Source of the DNA: an uncultured Prevotellaceae bacterium
GTDB lineage: Bacteria > Bacteroidota > Bacteroidia > Bacteroidales > Bacteroidaceae
Direction: 5' to 3'
DNA length: 64,000 nt
NCBI GenBank assembly: GCA_902764705.1
Contig: CACWWZ010000011.1
Span: 21,798 to 85,797 of the forward strand
The number at the start of each line of letters is the position of its first letter. Positions within the stretch are counted from its first letter, which is position 1. Below are positions 7,437 to 16,471 of this stretch, piece by piece. The notes under the pieces were generated by a model, which saw only the letters and a program-made list of their open reading frames with translations, did no database searches and was not told the origin of the DNA. Made by a program: the position numbers and the translations under genes.

Positions 7437-8981
7437 ATGCCTGAACAGAATAACATTACAAGTAGTCCCCGCAAGCGCAGGCAACAGCCGGTGGACAATA
7501 CTTATGCCCATGTACAGCCGCAAGCAACCGAGATTGAACGCGCTGTGCTGGGAGCGCTGATGATCGACAAGGATGCCTATGCCGTTGTGTGCGAGATGCT
7601 CTATCCGGAGAGTTTCTACGAGCCACGCAACCAGAAGGTTTATATGGCTATTCGTGATTTGTCAATGCACGAGTTGCCTGTTGATGTGTGGACGGTGACT
7701 GAGCAGTTGGCCAAGCAGGGCGATTTGGAAGATGTCGGTGGCCCCGGTTATGTGACGGAATTATCCTCTCGTGTAGCATCGTCAGCCAATATCGAATACC
7801 ATGCCCGTATCATTGCCCAGAAGTCGCTGGCACGCCAGTTGATTTCTTTCTCGAGCAATATCCAGACGAAGGCTTTCGACGAGACAATCGATGTAGATGA
7901 TTTGATGCAGGAGGCGGAGGGTTCGCTCTTCGAATTGGGTCAGCGCAACATGAAGAAAGACTACACCCAGATAGACCCAGTCATTAAGAATGCCTTGGAA
8001 GTTATTCAGAAAGCCGCCGCCAACAAGGACGGCTTGACGGGTGTGCCTACCGGTTATCACAAGCTTGACGACATCACGTCAGGCTGGCAGGCTTCCGATT
8101 TGGTGATTATTGCCGGTCGCCCTGCCATGGGTAAGACGTCGTTTGCTTTGTCGATGGCTAAGAACATTGCTGCAGATTATAATGTACCGATGGCTTTCTT
8201 CTCGCTTGAAATGTCGAACGTTCAATTGGTAAACCGTCTTATATCCAATGCCTGCGAGATTCAAGGTTCGAAAATCCTGAATGGCCAGTTGCATCCTGAT
8301 GAGTGGGACCGTTTGGATAAGCGCGTGAATACGTTGTTGGGTGCACCGTTGTATATCGACGATACCCCGGGACTGTCCGTTTTCGAATTGCGTACCAAGG
8401 CCCGTCGTTTGGTTCGTGAGCATGGTGTGAAGATTATCATGATCGACTACCTGCAGCTGATGAATGCCAATGGCATGCGGTTCTCTTCTCGTCAGGAAGA
8501 GGTTTCTACCATTTCGCGCTCGCTGAAGGGGTTGGCCAAGGAATTGGACATTCCTATCCTCGCCTTGTCCCAGTTGAATCGTGGCGTGGAGTCGCGTGAG
8601 GGCCTTGAAGGCAAGCGTCCCCAACTCTCCGATCTGCGTGAGTCTGGAGCTATTGAGCAGGATGCCGATATGGTGTTGTTTGTTCACCGACCGGAATACT
8701 ATCATATTTATCAGGATGACAGCGGTCGTGACCTTCATGGTATGGCACAGATTATCATTGCCAAGCACCGTAAGGGTGCTACGGGCGATGTGCTGCTCAC
8801 CTTCCGTGGCGAATTTACACGTTTCGAGAATCCCGAGGATGGCCGTCTCTCTCGCAAGAGTGGCAATAATGCCAGTCCTGACGGCGAAATCCTGGGCAGT
8901 AAAGTCAATGGCGACCAACAGCCCGGAAGCAGTGAGTCGCCATTTGATTATGGTTCTCAAGACGGAGAAGTACCATTCTAG
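7437..8981 (+). CDS. dnaB: Replicative DNA helicase DnaB
   Basis: 514 residues. The N-terminal DnaB domain (about 30-130; EIERAVLGALMID) mediates hexamer and primase contacts. The RecA-like domain has Walker A GRPAMGKTS near residue 227, Walker B IIMIDYLQLM near 335, and the downstream LSQLNRGVESR and DLRESGAIEQDADMV motifs. It unwinds DNA at the replication fork. The C-terminal 50 residues are a Gly/Ser/Pro-rich tail. No intein interrupts the Walker region. The stop codon lies inside a 10-bp repeat array. Confidence 0.97.
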   Translation: MPEQNNITSSPRKRRQQPVDNTYAHVQPQATEIERAVLGALMIDKDAYAVVCEMLYPESFYEPRNQKVYMAIRDLSMHELPVDVWTVTEQLAKQGDLEDVGGPGYVTELSSRVASSANIEYHARIIAQKSLARQLISFSSNIQTKAFDETIDVDDLMQEAEGSLFELGQRNMKKDYTQIDPVIKNALEVIQKAAANKDGLTGVPTGYHKLDDITSGWQASDLVIIAGRPAMGKTSFALSMAKNIAADYNVPMAFFSLEMSNVQLVNRLISNACEIQGSKILNGQLHPDEWDRLDKRVNTLLGAPLYIDDTPGLSVFELRTKARRLVREHGVKIIMIDYLQLMNANGMRFSSRQEEVSTISRSLKGLAKELDIPILALSQLNRGVESREGLEGKRPQLSDLRESGAIEQDADMVLFVHRPEYYHIYQDDSGRDLHGMAQIIIAKHRKGATGDVLLTFRGEFTRFENPEDGRLSRKSGNNASPDGEILGSKVNGDQQPGSSESPFDYGSQDGEVPF

Positions 8982-9004
8982 GCAATCCTAGGAAATTCTA
9001 GCCC
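8975..9004. repeat. 10-bp tandem repeat over the dnaB stop codon
   Basis: Three units close to ATYCTAGGMA. The first contains the dnaB stop TAG (8979-8981), and the last abuts the stop of the convergent gene at 9005. It shares the CTAG core with 2185-2229. Confidence 0.75.
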
Positions 9005-10573
9005 TTATTTCGAAAATTTGTCGATAAAAGTCTGAGCTTGGTCATTGCCAAGCTCTTTCGCTTTCTGCAAGTTCTTCATTCCTTCTTCCTTGTTACCCTT
9101 CTGGCACTGGGCAATACCTGTCATCAGATAGCCATCGCTGCCCTCCGGGTCAAGGCGCAGACATTCTGTGGCACTTTCCAAAGCTTGGTCGATGAGGTTC
9201 ACGCGCAACTCATAGCTTGCTTTCTCGGCCCACAGTTCCGGATTGCCGGGCACCAGTGCAACAAGGTCGTTCATGTCGTTGATGGCCAGTTGGAAACGTC
9301 TGATTTCCATTGACAGTTGCGCGCGAGCTCTCAGGTAAGGAGCAGCAGTCTTGATGTATGGTTTGGTAAACTGGTTAACGGCGCTGTCGAGCAGCAGTGC
9401 GGCTGCTTTCTTGTCGTTAGCTTGTACCTTACACTGCGAGGCTGCATAGTACATCTCTGCAGTCTGAAGATCGCTCTTCGTCAGTTCTAGATAGATGTTA
9501 CATGCTTCGTCATATTTTTGTTGAGCATATAGAATCTGTGCTTGTTGCTGACGATAGACGGACAGGGGGTTGGCGGCATAGGCTTCCTTTGACTCCTGCA
9601 AAGCATGTTCCAGGTTCCAAGCCTCGTAGGGCTGGTTGTCTGGTGTAATGGCTTTTTGAAACATTATCTGTGCGTACTGGTAGTGAGCATCGTCTTTCTT
9701 GTCTGCCACCTTGATAGCTTGTTTCATGTCTGCATCGGCACTGTCGTATTTCCCTTCAGCGGCTGACATTCGGGCTCTATATATATAGCCGTCAGTTTCA
9801 TTGGGGAACTTCGAGATGAAGCGGTTGATGAAGTCCTTATATTCATCTACATTCATAAACGAGGCAGCTACGTAGAGCGACAGCACAGCATCCTCATAGT
9901 TGTTTGGAAGTGCTTTGGCAATTTGTGTGGAGCGCAGCGCCATATTGTTGAAGCCCAGGCCCGTTGCTTTCATGTCAGCCACGAAACTGGCACAGATGGC
10001 ATAAGCCGATTGTTCTTTCCCTCCAGTAGTTGGCTGAATCATTCCAACGACCTCGCCTGCTTCGTTCATAACGGGACAGCCGATATACTGGTCGTCGGCT
10101 TTCATCTGAATGGTATAATAGGTGTATGTTTCCTGACACTGTTCCGCCTGTGTGACAGTGCCTTGTCCGCAGGTAGGCACTTTCTTTACGGCATAGGGAA
10201 GCATCCACAGTGTTGTTCCCGCTGTGGCAGCAGTCTGTGCAATTGTCAGCGCTGTAGGCTTTTTGGCAGATACCTGAAATTTCGCCACGTCGTACATGTC
10301 GTTGGCTTCAATGATACTCTCCACAGGCCATTCCTTGCCTTGGTTGTCGATGACTACCGCACGCTGGGCGTTCTTGAACGGTGCAAACGAACTGACGGCC
10401 TCGCCGTTTTCACTGATGAAAAAACCATTGGCACTGGCCAGCAGCTGTCCGTTGGCATCGAATGTTTTCAGGGTAAATACGGCATTAGCCGCTTTCTTGG
10501 CCCACGATGGATTCTGGGCCGATAGTGTTGCTGCCATTAAGAGCAACATTAAGAGTATTGTTGTTTTCTTCAT
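9005..10573 (-). CDS. Secreted trypsin-like domain + TPR protein, catalytic residues missing
   Basis: 522 residues with a signal peptide (about 1-19, ending LSAQ). The N-terminal half (about 25-210) has the layout of a chymotrypsin/HtrA-like fold: GFFISENGEAVSSFAPF, then NDMYDVAKFQV, then IGCPVMNEAGEVVGM. The catalytic His expected after the first motif is absent, and the nucleophile motif GNSGGP is reduced to a segment ending GCP, so only the Asp position looks kept. The rest (about 215-520) is a row of TPR helices (for example YKDFINRFISKFPNETDGYIYRARMSA split into helix pairs). It is probably a periplasmic scaffold and not an active protease. The start overlaps the recN stop by 4 bp (ATGA). 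Confidence 0.8.
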   Translation of the reverse strand: MKKTTILLMLLLMAATLSAQNPSWAKKAANAVFTLKTFDANGQLLASANGFFISENGEAVSSFAPFKNAQRAVVIDNQGKEWPVESIIEANDMYDVAKFQVSAKKPTALTIAQTAATAGTTLWMLPYAVKKVPTCGQGTVTQAEQCQETYTYYTIQMKADDQYIGCPVMNEAGEVVGMIQPTTGGKEQSAYAICASFVADMKATGLGFNNMALRSTQIAKALPNNYEDAVLSLYVAASFMNVDEYKDFINRFISKFPNETDGYIYRARMSAAEGKYDSADADMKQAIKVADKKDDAHYQYAQIMFQKAITPDNQPYEAWNLEHALQESKEAYAANPLSVYRQQQAQILYAQQKYDEACNIYLELTKSDLQTAEMYYAASQCKVQANDKKAAALLLDSAVNQFTKPYIKTAAPYLRARAQLSMEIRRFQLAINDMNDLVALVPGNPELWAEKASYELRVNLIDQALESATECLRLDPEGSDGYLMTGIAQCQKGNKEEGMKNLQKAKELGNDQAQTFIDKFSK

Positions 10574-12228
10574 AAGCGTAATAATTCCTTGGCATTTTGT
10601 ATAGCAGCGTCTGTCACGTCACTGCCGCTAAGCATCTGGGCGATTTCGCTGATGCGTTGTTGTTCTGTTAGTTCCTCCATGCGGCTGATGGTACCTTGCG
10701 GTGTTTCCTTCTTTGAAACACGGTAGTGGTGACTGCCCAGCGCCGCTATCTGGGGCAGGTGAGTGATTGAGACAACCTGACGTTCCATGCGTCCCATCTC
10801 CTGCATCATCTCGGCCATCTTCTCGGCAATCTTTCCGCTGACACCTGTATCAATTTCGTCGAAGATGATGGTGGGCAACTTCACAGCTCCGCTGATCATT
10901 GCTTTCAGCGACAGCATCACACGGGCTATCTCACCGCCTGAAGCAACCTGTGCCACGGGTTGGAGTGGGGTAGACGTATTGGCTGAGAAGAGGAATGATA
11001 CCGAGTCCTGTCCGTTCTTGTTCAGCTCGCCTTGTTGGATGTTCACTTCGAAACGCACGTTGGGCATTCCTAGGGGAACCAGTCGCTGTCGGAGTTGGGC
11101 TTCTATCTGGGTTGCGGCCTGCTGGCGCAACTTAGTCAGCTCGTTGGCCTGTTGCTTGCTTTTGAGGGTTAGCTGTTGGCATTGGGCTGTAAGTTCAGCA
11201 AGTGCTTCATCGCTGTTTTCAATGCCTGCCAATTGCTGTTTCAGTTCGTCACGCCGGTTGATGAGTTCATCGACAGTATCAACGTGATATTTCTTTTCCA
11301 GCTCGTATATCCTGTCGAGTCGGGCATTGATCCGGTCTAGTTCGCTGGGGTCGAAATCTGTTTTTTCAAGCATGCTATTCACCTCGTCGGCAATGTCCTT
11401 CAGTTCGATGTAACAGCTATCCAGACGTTCGGAGAGTTCTGCTGAATTGGGCATGACTTGGCTGATACCCTTAAGTGAGTGAAACGCATCGCGTACCAGA
11501 CTGACAGCTCCTGTCTCGTCGGCAGCAAGTGCATTGTCGGCTTCGTATAGGGCGGTCTTGATATCCTCGGCGTGCTCCATAGTCTCACTTTGCTGCTCCA
11601 GTTCCTCCTGTTCGTCAACTGCGAGTTTTGCATTCTCCAACTCTTCGTATTGGAACTGCAGAAAGTCCAAATTCTGCCGGTTCCGCTCGATGTCGTCCTT
11701 CAGTTCTTGCAGTTGTTTTTTAGCCGTTAGTAATTGGCTGTAGGTCTGCTGGTAGGTGTCTAGTTGCTGTGCATCCTGGGCGATGATGTCCACCACATTC
11801 AGCTGGAAGTCCTGTTTCTGTAACAGCAGGTTCTGGTGCTGAGAATGTACGTCTACTAATTGTTCGCCAAATTCTTTTAACATACTGAGACTCACTGGTG
11901 TATCGTTGATGAATGAGCGGCTCTTTCCTGCAGCTGTCAACTCTCTGCGGATGATGGTATCCGCTGCGTCGAACTCAATCTCGTTCTCGTCGAAGAATGC
12001 TTCCATCGCATAGTTCGATAGGTCGAAGTGAGCTTCTATCACACACTTGTCGGCTCCGCTTTTGATGGCCTTCGAGTCTGCACGCTGACCCAGCAATAGT
12101 CCGATGGCTCCGAGGATGATACTCTTACCAGCACCGGTCTCCCCCGTTATCACCGAGAAACCCTGATGCAGTTCAATGTCCAACTCATCGATCAGCGTAA
12201 AATTCTTGATATATAAGTGCTTTAGCAT
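10570..12228 (-). CDS. recN: DNA repair ATPase RecN
   Basis: 552 residues from the ATG at 12228. SMC-like architecture: N-terminal MLKHLYIKNFTLIDEL and Walker A GETGAGKS near residue 30, two long coiled-coil arms (about 150-370), and a C-terminal half with SGGEIARVMLSLK signature and Walker B PTIIFDEIDTGVSG. RecN holds broken DNA ends together in recombinational repair. The longer start at 12249 adds seven residues before the conserved start and overlaps the 7-bp repeat. It lies between porD and the protease-like gene in one minus-strand operon. Confidence 0.96.
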   Translation of the reverse strand: MLKHLYIKNFTLIDELDIELHQGFSVITGETGAGKSIILGAIGLLLGQRADSKAIKSGADKCVIEAHFDLSNYAMEAFFDENEIEFDAADTIIRRELTAAGKSRSFINDTPVSLSMLKEFGEQLVDVHSQHQNLLLQKQDFQLNVVDIIAQDAQQLDTYQQTYSQLLTAKKQLQELKDDIERNRQNLDFLQFQYEELENAKLAVDEQEELEQQSETMEHAEDIKTALYEADNALAADETGAVSLVRDAFHSLKGISQVMPNSAELSERLDSCYIELKDIADEVNSMLEKTDFDPSELDRINARLDRIYELEKKYHVDTVDELINRRDELKQQLAGIENSDEALAELTAQCQQLTLKSKQQANELTKLRQQAATQIEAQLRQRLVPLGMPNVRFEVNIQQGELNKNGQDSVSFLFSANTSTPLQPVAQVASGGEIARVMLSLKAMISGAVKLPTIIFDEIDTGVSGKIAEKMAEMMQEMGRMERQVVSITHLPQIAALGSHHYRVSKKETPQGTISRMEELTEQQRISEIAQMLSGSDVTDAAIQNAKELLRL

Positions 12229-12237
12229 ATCATAAAG

Positions 12238-12265
12238 TTCAATGTTCAAAGATCAATGTTCAAAG
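12238..12265. repeat. 7-bp tandem repeat between porD and recN
   Basis: Four units of TTCAAWG type. The array ends 1 bp from the porD stop codon (12267-12269) and fills the gap to recN. Confidence 0.85.
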
Positions 12266-12266
12266 G

Positions 12267-13181
12267 TTACTGCTTTATCTTTTCCCACGCGTCATTCTGT
12301 GAGGCGTTAATGTTGAACAATAGGTCGTAGACGGCCTCTTTCTCTTTCTGGGTACCTTTGCCTTTGTAGATGTTGGCCAGTTCGTCGCGCTTGTAGTCAG
12401 TCCAAATCTGGGGCAGCAACGACAGCGGCTTCTCTTCGTGGGCCTTCTTCAGCAGTTCCAGGGCGGTGGTCACATTAGTCCTTCCGCGCTCGGCATTTTG
12501 TGCCATCTCATCGAGTCCCGTGCGGTAGTAGTCGTACTGCAACTGACGGAACGGTTTCATGGCCTCGTCCAGATAGTCATTGATAATGGCAAAACGGTTG
12601 CGGCTGGTCTCAAAGGCCTTCCAGCCCGTAAATCCCAGGTCCTGCGCGTTGTTGGTCAGTTGCATGCATCGTTGCAGCACATCCGTTCCTCCCAAGGGTG
12701 AGAACGAGTCGAGGTCCAGTCCGATGATGAGGTAGGCATAGTACGCCATCAACGCCGTCAGCTGGTTGTCTACGACCTCGTCGTTAAAGTTCAGCTGGTC
12801 GAACTGCACGAAGTCGAAATTGAAGTCGGCATCTTTATTATTATAGAGGGTAGTGGTGTAAGCCGAGTTATATACAGGACGGTTGGCCTGGATCATCGCC
12901 GTACACGAGAAGCGGTTCTCCGACCGGTCGTACTTTGTTACCGTCAGGTTGAAGTTGCAGACGATGCGCTCGTTCTTCTGAAATTGCAGCTCCGTCCATT
13001 GGCGGTCGTTCATCCACTGCTCCAGCGTCTGCTGCAGATTCTCGAACACGCTCTTGTCCGTACCCTCAATCTGCTGGCTGTTGATGTTGATTTTCACCTG
13101 CAGTTCCTGGGCGCATACATTGCTTGCCAACAGGATGATTCCTGCCAGCAGCAACCTGCGTAAACATTCGTTATAATTCAT
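12267..13181 (-). CDS. porD: Type IX secretion protein PorD (DUF4835)
   Basis: 304 residues with a signal peptide ending in VCAQ (about 1-25). The mature protein begins ELQVKININSQQIEGT and continues with VFENLQQTLEQWMNDRQW, characteristic of DUF4835/PorD. Further on it has AYYAYLIIGLDLDSFSPLGG, also typical. PorD is required for the type IX secretion system in Porphyromonas gingivalis; its mechanism is not settled. In Bacteroidetes this gene commonly sits between coaBC and recN. Here recN follows but coaBC is absent, and uxaC is divergent instead. Confidence 0.88.
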   Translation of the reverse strand: MNYNECLRRLLLAGIILLASNVCAQELQVKININSQQIEGTDKSVFENLQQTLEQWMNDRQWTELQFQKNERIVCNFNLTVTKYDRSENRFSCTAMIQANRPVYNSAYTTTLYNNKDADFNFDFVQFDQLNFNDEVVDNQLTALMAYYAYLIIGLDLDSFSPLGGTDVLQRCMQLTNNAQDLGFTGWKAFETSRNRFAIINDYLDEAMKPFRQLQYDYYRTGLDEMAQNAERGRTNVTTALELLKKAHEEKPLSLLPQIWTDYKRDELANIYKGKGTQKEKEAVYDLLFNINASQNDAWEKIKQ

Positions 13182-13193
13182 TATTAACTTATT

Positions 13194-13242
13194 TTCTTAA
13201 TTCTTAACTCTTAATTCTTAACTCTTAACTCTTAATTCTTAA
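13194..13242. repeat. 7-bp tandem repeat, seven units, upstream of porD
   Basis: Seven contiguous YTCTTAA units in the porD/uxaC intergenic region, starting 12 bp before the porD start codon. The same unit appears after serC (48560-48587). Confidence 0.92.
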
Positions 13243-13296
13243 CTTATTTGGCGGCAAAGGTAAACAAAAATCTCGAAACTGCAAAGAAACTACGAC

Positions 13297-13306
13297 AACG
13301 TTTACG
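13297..13306. promoter_or_regulatory. AACGTTTACG site upstream of uxaC
   Basis: This 10-mer occurs again upstream of galM at 25120-25129. It lies about 60 bp upstream of the uxaC -7 element. AACGTT-type half-palindromes are common in LacI-family operators; regulation here is inference. Confidence 0.35.
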
Positions 13307-13359
13307 TTAATTTTTCTTCAAAAAACAAAGAATTATTCGTAGAAATGGATTCTTTTCGA

Positions 13360-13367
13360 TAACTTTG
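13360..13367 (+). promoter_or_regulatory. uxaC -7 element
   Basis: TAACTTTG, 42 bp before the uxaC ATG. There is no clear TTTG at the -33 position, which would fit an activated or regulated promoter. Confidence 0.6.
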
Positions 13368-13408
13368 CAGACAATTCGACAAACACTTAAAACAAATACA
13401 TAAAGAAA

Positions 13409-14815
13409 ATGAAAGCTTTTAACGACAAAAACTTCGTGCTGGAGACTGAGGTTGCCCAGGACTTGTATCACAACCATGCGGCTAAGATGCCCATCATCGA
13501 CTATCATTGTCACCTGATTCCCGAGATGGTGGCCAACGACCACAAGTTCAAGAGCATCACTGAGTTGTGGCTTGGTGGTGACCACTACAAGTGGCGTGCT
13601 ATGCGTACCAACGGTGTTGACGAGCGCTACTGCACGGGTAAGGATACCACTGATTGGGAGAAGTTCGAGAAGTGGGCCGAGACTGTGCCCTATACCCTGC
13701 GTAACCCGCTGTACCACTGGACCCATCTGGAACTGAAGACGGCTTTCGGTATCGAGAAATTGTTGAGTCCTAAGACTGCCCGCGAGATTTTCGACGAGTG
13801 TAACGAGAAGCTGAAGCAGCCCGAGTTCAGTGCCCGTGGTCTGATGAAGCACTACAACGTAGAGTGTGTCTGCACCACCGACGATCCTGTCGACGACCTG
13901 CACAACCACATCGAGTATGCCCGTAACAAGGCTGCCGACGACCCCATCATGATTCCCGCCTGGCGTCCTGACAAGGCCATGAACATCGAGAAACCCGAGT
14001 TCAGCGCCTATGTTAACCAGCTGGAGCAGGTGAGCGGTGTCACTATTACTAAGTTTGCCGACATGATCGATGCTCTGAAGAAGCGCCACGAGTTCTTCGA
14101 GGCCCAGGGCTCCAAGCTCTCTGACCACGGTATCGAGGAGTTCTACGACGAGGAGTACACCGATTCGCAGATTGAGACCATCTTCGAGAAGGCCATGCGT
14201 GGCCAGCAGCTCTCAAATCTCGAGATCCGCCAGTACAAGAACTGCTTCCTCACCGTGATGGCTGAAATGGATGCCGATGCCGGTTGGACCCAGCAGTTCC
14301 ACTATGGTGCCATCCGCGACAATAATACCGCCATGTACAACCAGCTTGGCCCCGACACCGGTTTCGACTCCATCGGTGAGTTCAACACCGCCAAGGCCAT
14401 GTCGAAGTTCCTCAATAAGCTCAACATGGAGGGTAAGCTCACGCGTACCATTTTATATACGCTGAATCCCTGTGCCAACGAGGTCATTGCCACCATGCTT
14501 GGCAACTTCCAGGGTGGCGAACCCGGCAAGATCCAGTTCGGTTCAGGCTGGTGGTTCAACGACCAGATGGACGGCATGATCCGTCAGATGAATGCCCTCT
14601 CGGTACTCGGTCTGCTCTCACGTTTCGTGGGTATGCTCACCGACAGCCGTTCGTTCCTCAGCTATCCGCGTCACGAGTACTTCCGTCGCATTCTCTGCAA
14701 TCTGCTGGGTAATGATGTGGAGAAGGGCTTGCTGCCTGACGACCGCGAACTGCTGAGCCGCATGGTTGAGGACATCTCCTACAACAACGCCAAGAACTAT
14801 TTTAAGTTCTATTAA
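13409..14815 (+). CDS. uxaC: Glucuronate/galacturonate isomerase
   Basis: 468 residues, the full family length. It converts D-glucuronate to fructuronate, and galacturonate to tagaturonate, in hexuronate catabolism. The amidohydrolase-like barrel starts with IIDYHCHLIPEM (the HxH metal site). Other family blocks are LWLGGDHYKWRAMR, CTTDDPVDDL, the GAIRDNN segment and the FGSGWWFNDQMDGM end. It stands alone, with no uxaB/uxuA beside it, followed by its own terminator. Codons are C/G-rich at position 3, as in the next two genes. Confidence 0.96.
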   Translation: MKAFNDKNFVLETEVAQDLYHNHAAKMPIIDYHCHLIPEMVANDHKFKSITELWLGGDHYKWRAMRTNGVDERYCTGKDTTDWEKFEKWAETVPYTLRNPLYHWTHLELKTAFGIEKLLSPKTAREIFDECNEKLKQPEFSARGLMKHYNVECVCTTDDPVDDLHNHIEYARNKAADDPIMIPAWRPDKAMNIEKPEFSAYVNQLEQVSGVTITKFADMIDALKKRHEFFEAQGSKLSDHGIEEFYDEEYTDSQIETIFEKAMRGQQLSNLEIRQYKNCFLTVMAEMDADAGWTQQFHYGAIRDNNTAMYNQLGPDTGFDSIGEFNTAKAMSKFLNKLNMEGKLTRTILYTLNPCANEVIATMLGNFQGGEPGKIQFGSGWWFNDQMDGMIRQMNALSVLGLLSRFVGMLTDSRSFLSYPRHEYFRRILCNLLGNDVEKGLLPDDRELLSRMVEDISYNNAKNYFKFY

Positions 14816-14831
14816 GCGAGGTAATCTCAAT

Positions 14832-14872
14832 GTCTCCCGTCTTGCTTTTTGCAGGGCGGGAGATATTTTTTT
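14832..14872 (+). terminator. Terminator after uxaC
   Basis: Stem TCTCCCG / CGGGAGA extended inward by TTGC / GCAG-type pairs, a T-rich loop, then a run of seven T. Confidence 0.85.
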
Positions 14873-14904
14873 GCCCATTCTGCTTGTTTTATTAAAAAAA
14901 TGCT

Positions 14905-14912
14905 TACTTTTG
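14905..14912 (+). promoter_or_regulatory. -7 element of the histidine-kinase-like gene
   Basis: TACTTTTG followed by CAGTGCGAAA, 29 bp before the ATG at 14942. Confidence 0.65.
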
Positions 14913-14941
14913 CAGTGCGAAACAAAAAATGAACATCAGAT

Positions 14942-16438
14942 ATGAATAGAAAATTAGTAATCTTATTCGTGAATCTGCTTTTCTGCTGTACGGTCGCTTT
15001 TGCACAGGAGAAAAGTGAACTGCAGAAGCGTGCAGAAGCTATTGATCCTCAGGAGAACATCGTCTTGGCGCGCTCTACCTACATCCATGCCTTCAACGAC
15101 TATGCCAACAAGGGCCAGATTCTGCTTGGCGCCCAGTGTGCCGCCAAAGCCGCAGCGCTTTACTACAAGGAGAACTACTATCAGGAGGCTTTCGACCTGT
15201 TGCGCCGTGCCGACCAGGTTACTTCAGCCAGTAGCCTTTCGTCAGCCCAGCAGGCAGCAGCCCACTACTTTACCACCAAGGAGCGCTTGCAGATGTATAT
15301 CAAGATGCGCCGCGTGGAGAGTGCCAAGGAACAGCTGAAGATTTTGGAGAACCACGCTGCTCTGGCTTCCAACGACGATACCACTAACGACTTGCTCTAT
15401 ACCAAGGCTATCTATTACTACACCTTCGGCATGAATGCCCAGGGTAATGCCGTTTTCAAGGAAATGGCCGACAAACTTACCGCCAGCAAGGAGTATGACA
15501 AGGTTGATGAGGTTTATCAGACGCTCATTGCCAACGGCCGCAAGTCGGGTAGTGCCAGCATGGTAGCCCAGTCGTACAGCAACTACATGGCATGGAAGGA
15601 CTCTACCAATGCCCTGAAGCACGCGGATGAGATTAAGGCCCTGAAGCAGCAGATTGCCGACAACGAGGCCTCTATCGCCGATAAAGACAGTTCGCTGACC
15701 ACGCGCTGGGTTTTCATTGTAGGCCTGCTTATCCTGGCTGGTGTCCTGGCTGCAGCGTTGGTAGTAGGAGCCGTCATCTTGATGCGCTTCATCCTGCTTA
15801 CCCGCCGTCAGAAGAAGAACATCCAGCTGGCTAACGAGAGTAACGCCCTGAAGGCGAAGTTCATCAGCAACATCTCTGCTCAGCTCGAACCCACCTTCCG
15901 CAAACTCGACAGTCGCCAACCCGAAGTTCAAGCCCTGCTCGACTTCTCGGAGCATATTCAGACACTCTCCGAACTGGAGAACTCTTCAGAGCCCGTCGAA
16001 CTCGAGGACGTCCAGGTGCAGCAGTTCTGCGAGGAGCTGATGGATCAGATCCGCGACCAGGTGAAGCCCGACGTCACGCTGACTGTCAACGCCCCGAAAA
16101 TGAATGTTCCCTTGAATCGCGACTACGTGTCCCACATTCTTTCCCACCTGCTGGCCAATGCCGCAGAGTACACACCGGCCGAAGGGAAGATTACACTCGA
16201 ATACAAGAAGCGCGGACAGCACAGCCACCAGTTCCTCGTCTCTGACACTGGTGCCGGCATCCCTGAGGAGCAGCGCGAAGACCTCTTCAAGCCCTTCCTC
16301 CAGATTCGTGACCTGACTACTGGCGACGGCCTCGGACTGCCTATCTGCAAACAGATGGCACTCCACATGAATGGCGATCTCGATGTCGACCCTGCCTTCA
16401 CCAAAGGCACGCGCTTCGTCCTCGAGCTCCACGCTTAA
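14942..16438 (+). CDS. TPR-containing histidine-kinase-like membrane protein without the H-box His
   Basis: 498 residues: signal peptide (1-21, ending AFAQ), a periplasmic helical TPR-like region (about 25-245), a membrane span (about 258-286), a short coil, then a kinase half. The dimerisation helix reads FISNISAQLEPTF where active kinases have a His in a FISNISHE-type motif; Ala313 replaces it. The ATP-binding half keeps an N-box like HLLANAAEYTP, G1 DTGAGIP, and G2 GDGLGLPICKQM. It may therefore bind ATP without autophosphorylating in the usual way. No response regulator gene is adjacent. The downstream gene starts about 30 bp later. Confidence 0.82.
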   Translation: MNRKLVILFVNLLFCCTVAFAQEKSELQKRAEAIDPQENIVLARSTYIHAFNDYANKGQILLGAQCAAKAAALYYKENYYQEAFDLLRRADQVTSASSLSSAQQAAAHYFTTKERLQMYIKMRRVESAKEQLKILENHAALASNDDTTNDLLYTKAIYYYTFGMNAQGNAVFKEMADKLTASKEYDKVDEVYQTLIANGRKSGSASMVAQSYSNYMAWKDSTNALKHADEIKALKQQIADNEASIADKDSSLTTRWVFIVGLLILAGVLAAALVVGAVILMRFILLTRRQKKNIQLANESNALKAKFISNISAQLEPTFRKLDSRQPEVQALLDFSEHIQTLSELENSSEPVELEDVQVQQFCEELMDQIRDQVKPDVTLTVNAPKMNVPLNRDYVSHILSHLLANAAEYTPAEGKITLEYKKRGQHSHQFLVSDTGAGIPEEQREDLFKPFLQIRDLTTGDGLGLPICKQMALHMNGDLDVDPAFTKGTRFVLELHA

Positions 16439-16471
16439 GTCGCTGCTTCATTTACGTTCCACGTGTTCCAC

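Noticed and set aside
13194-13242. CRISPR-like array
   Set aside because: The units are 7 bp and contiguous, with no spacers and no cas genes anywhere in the window.
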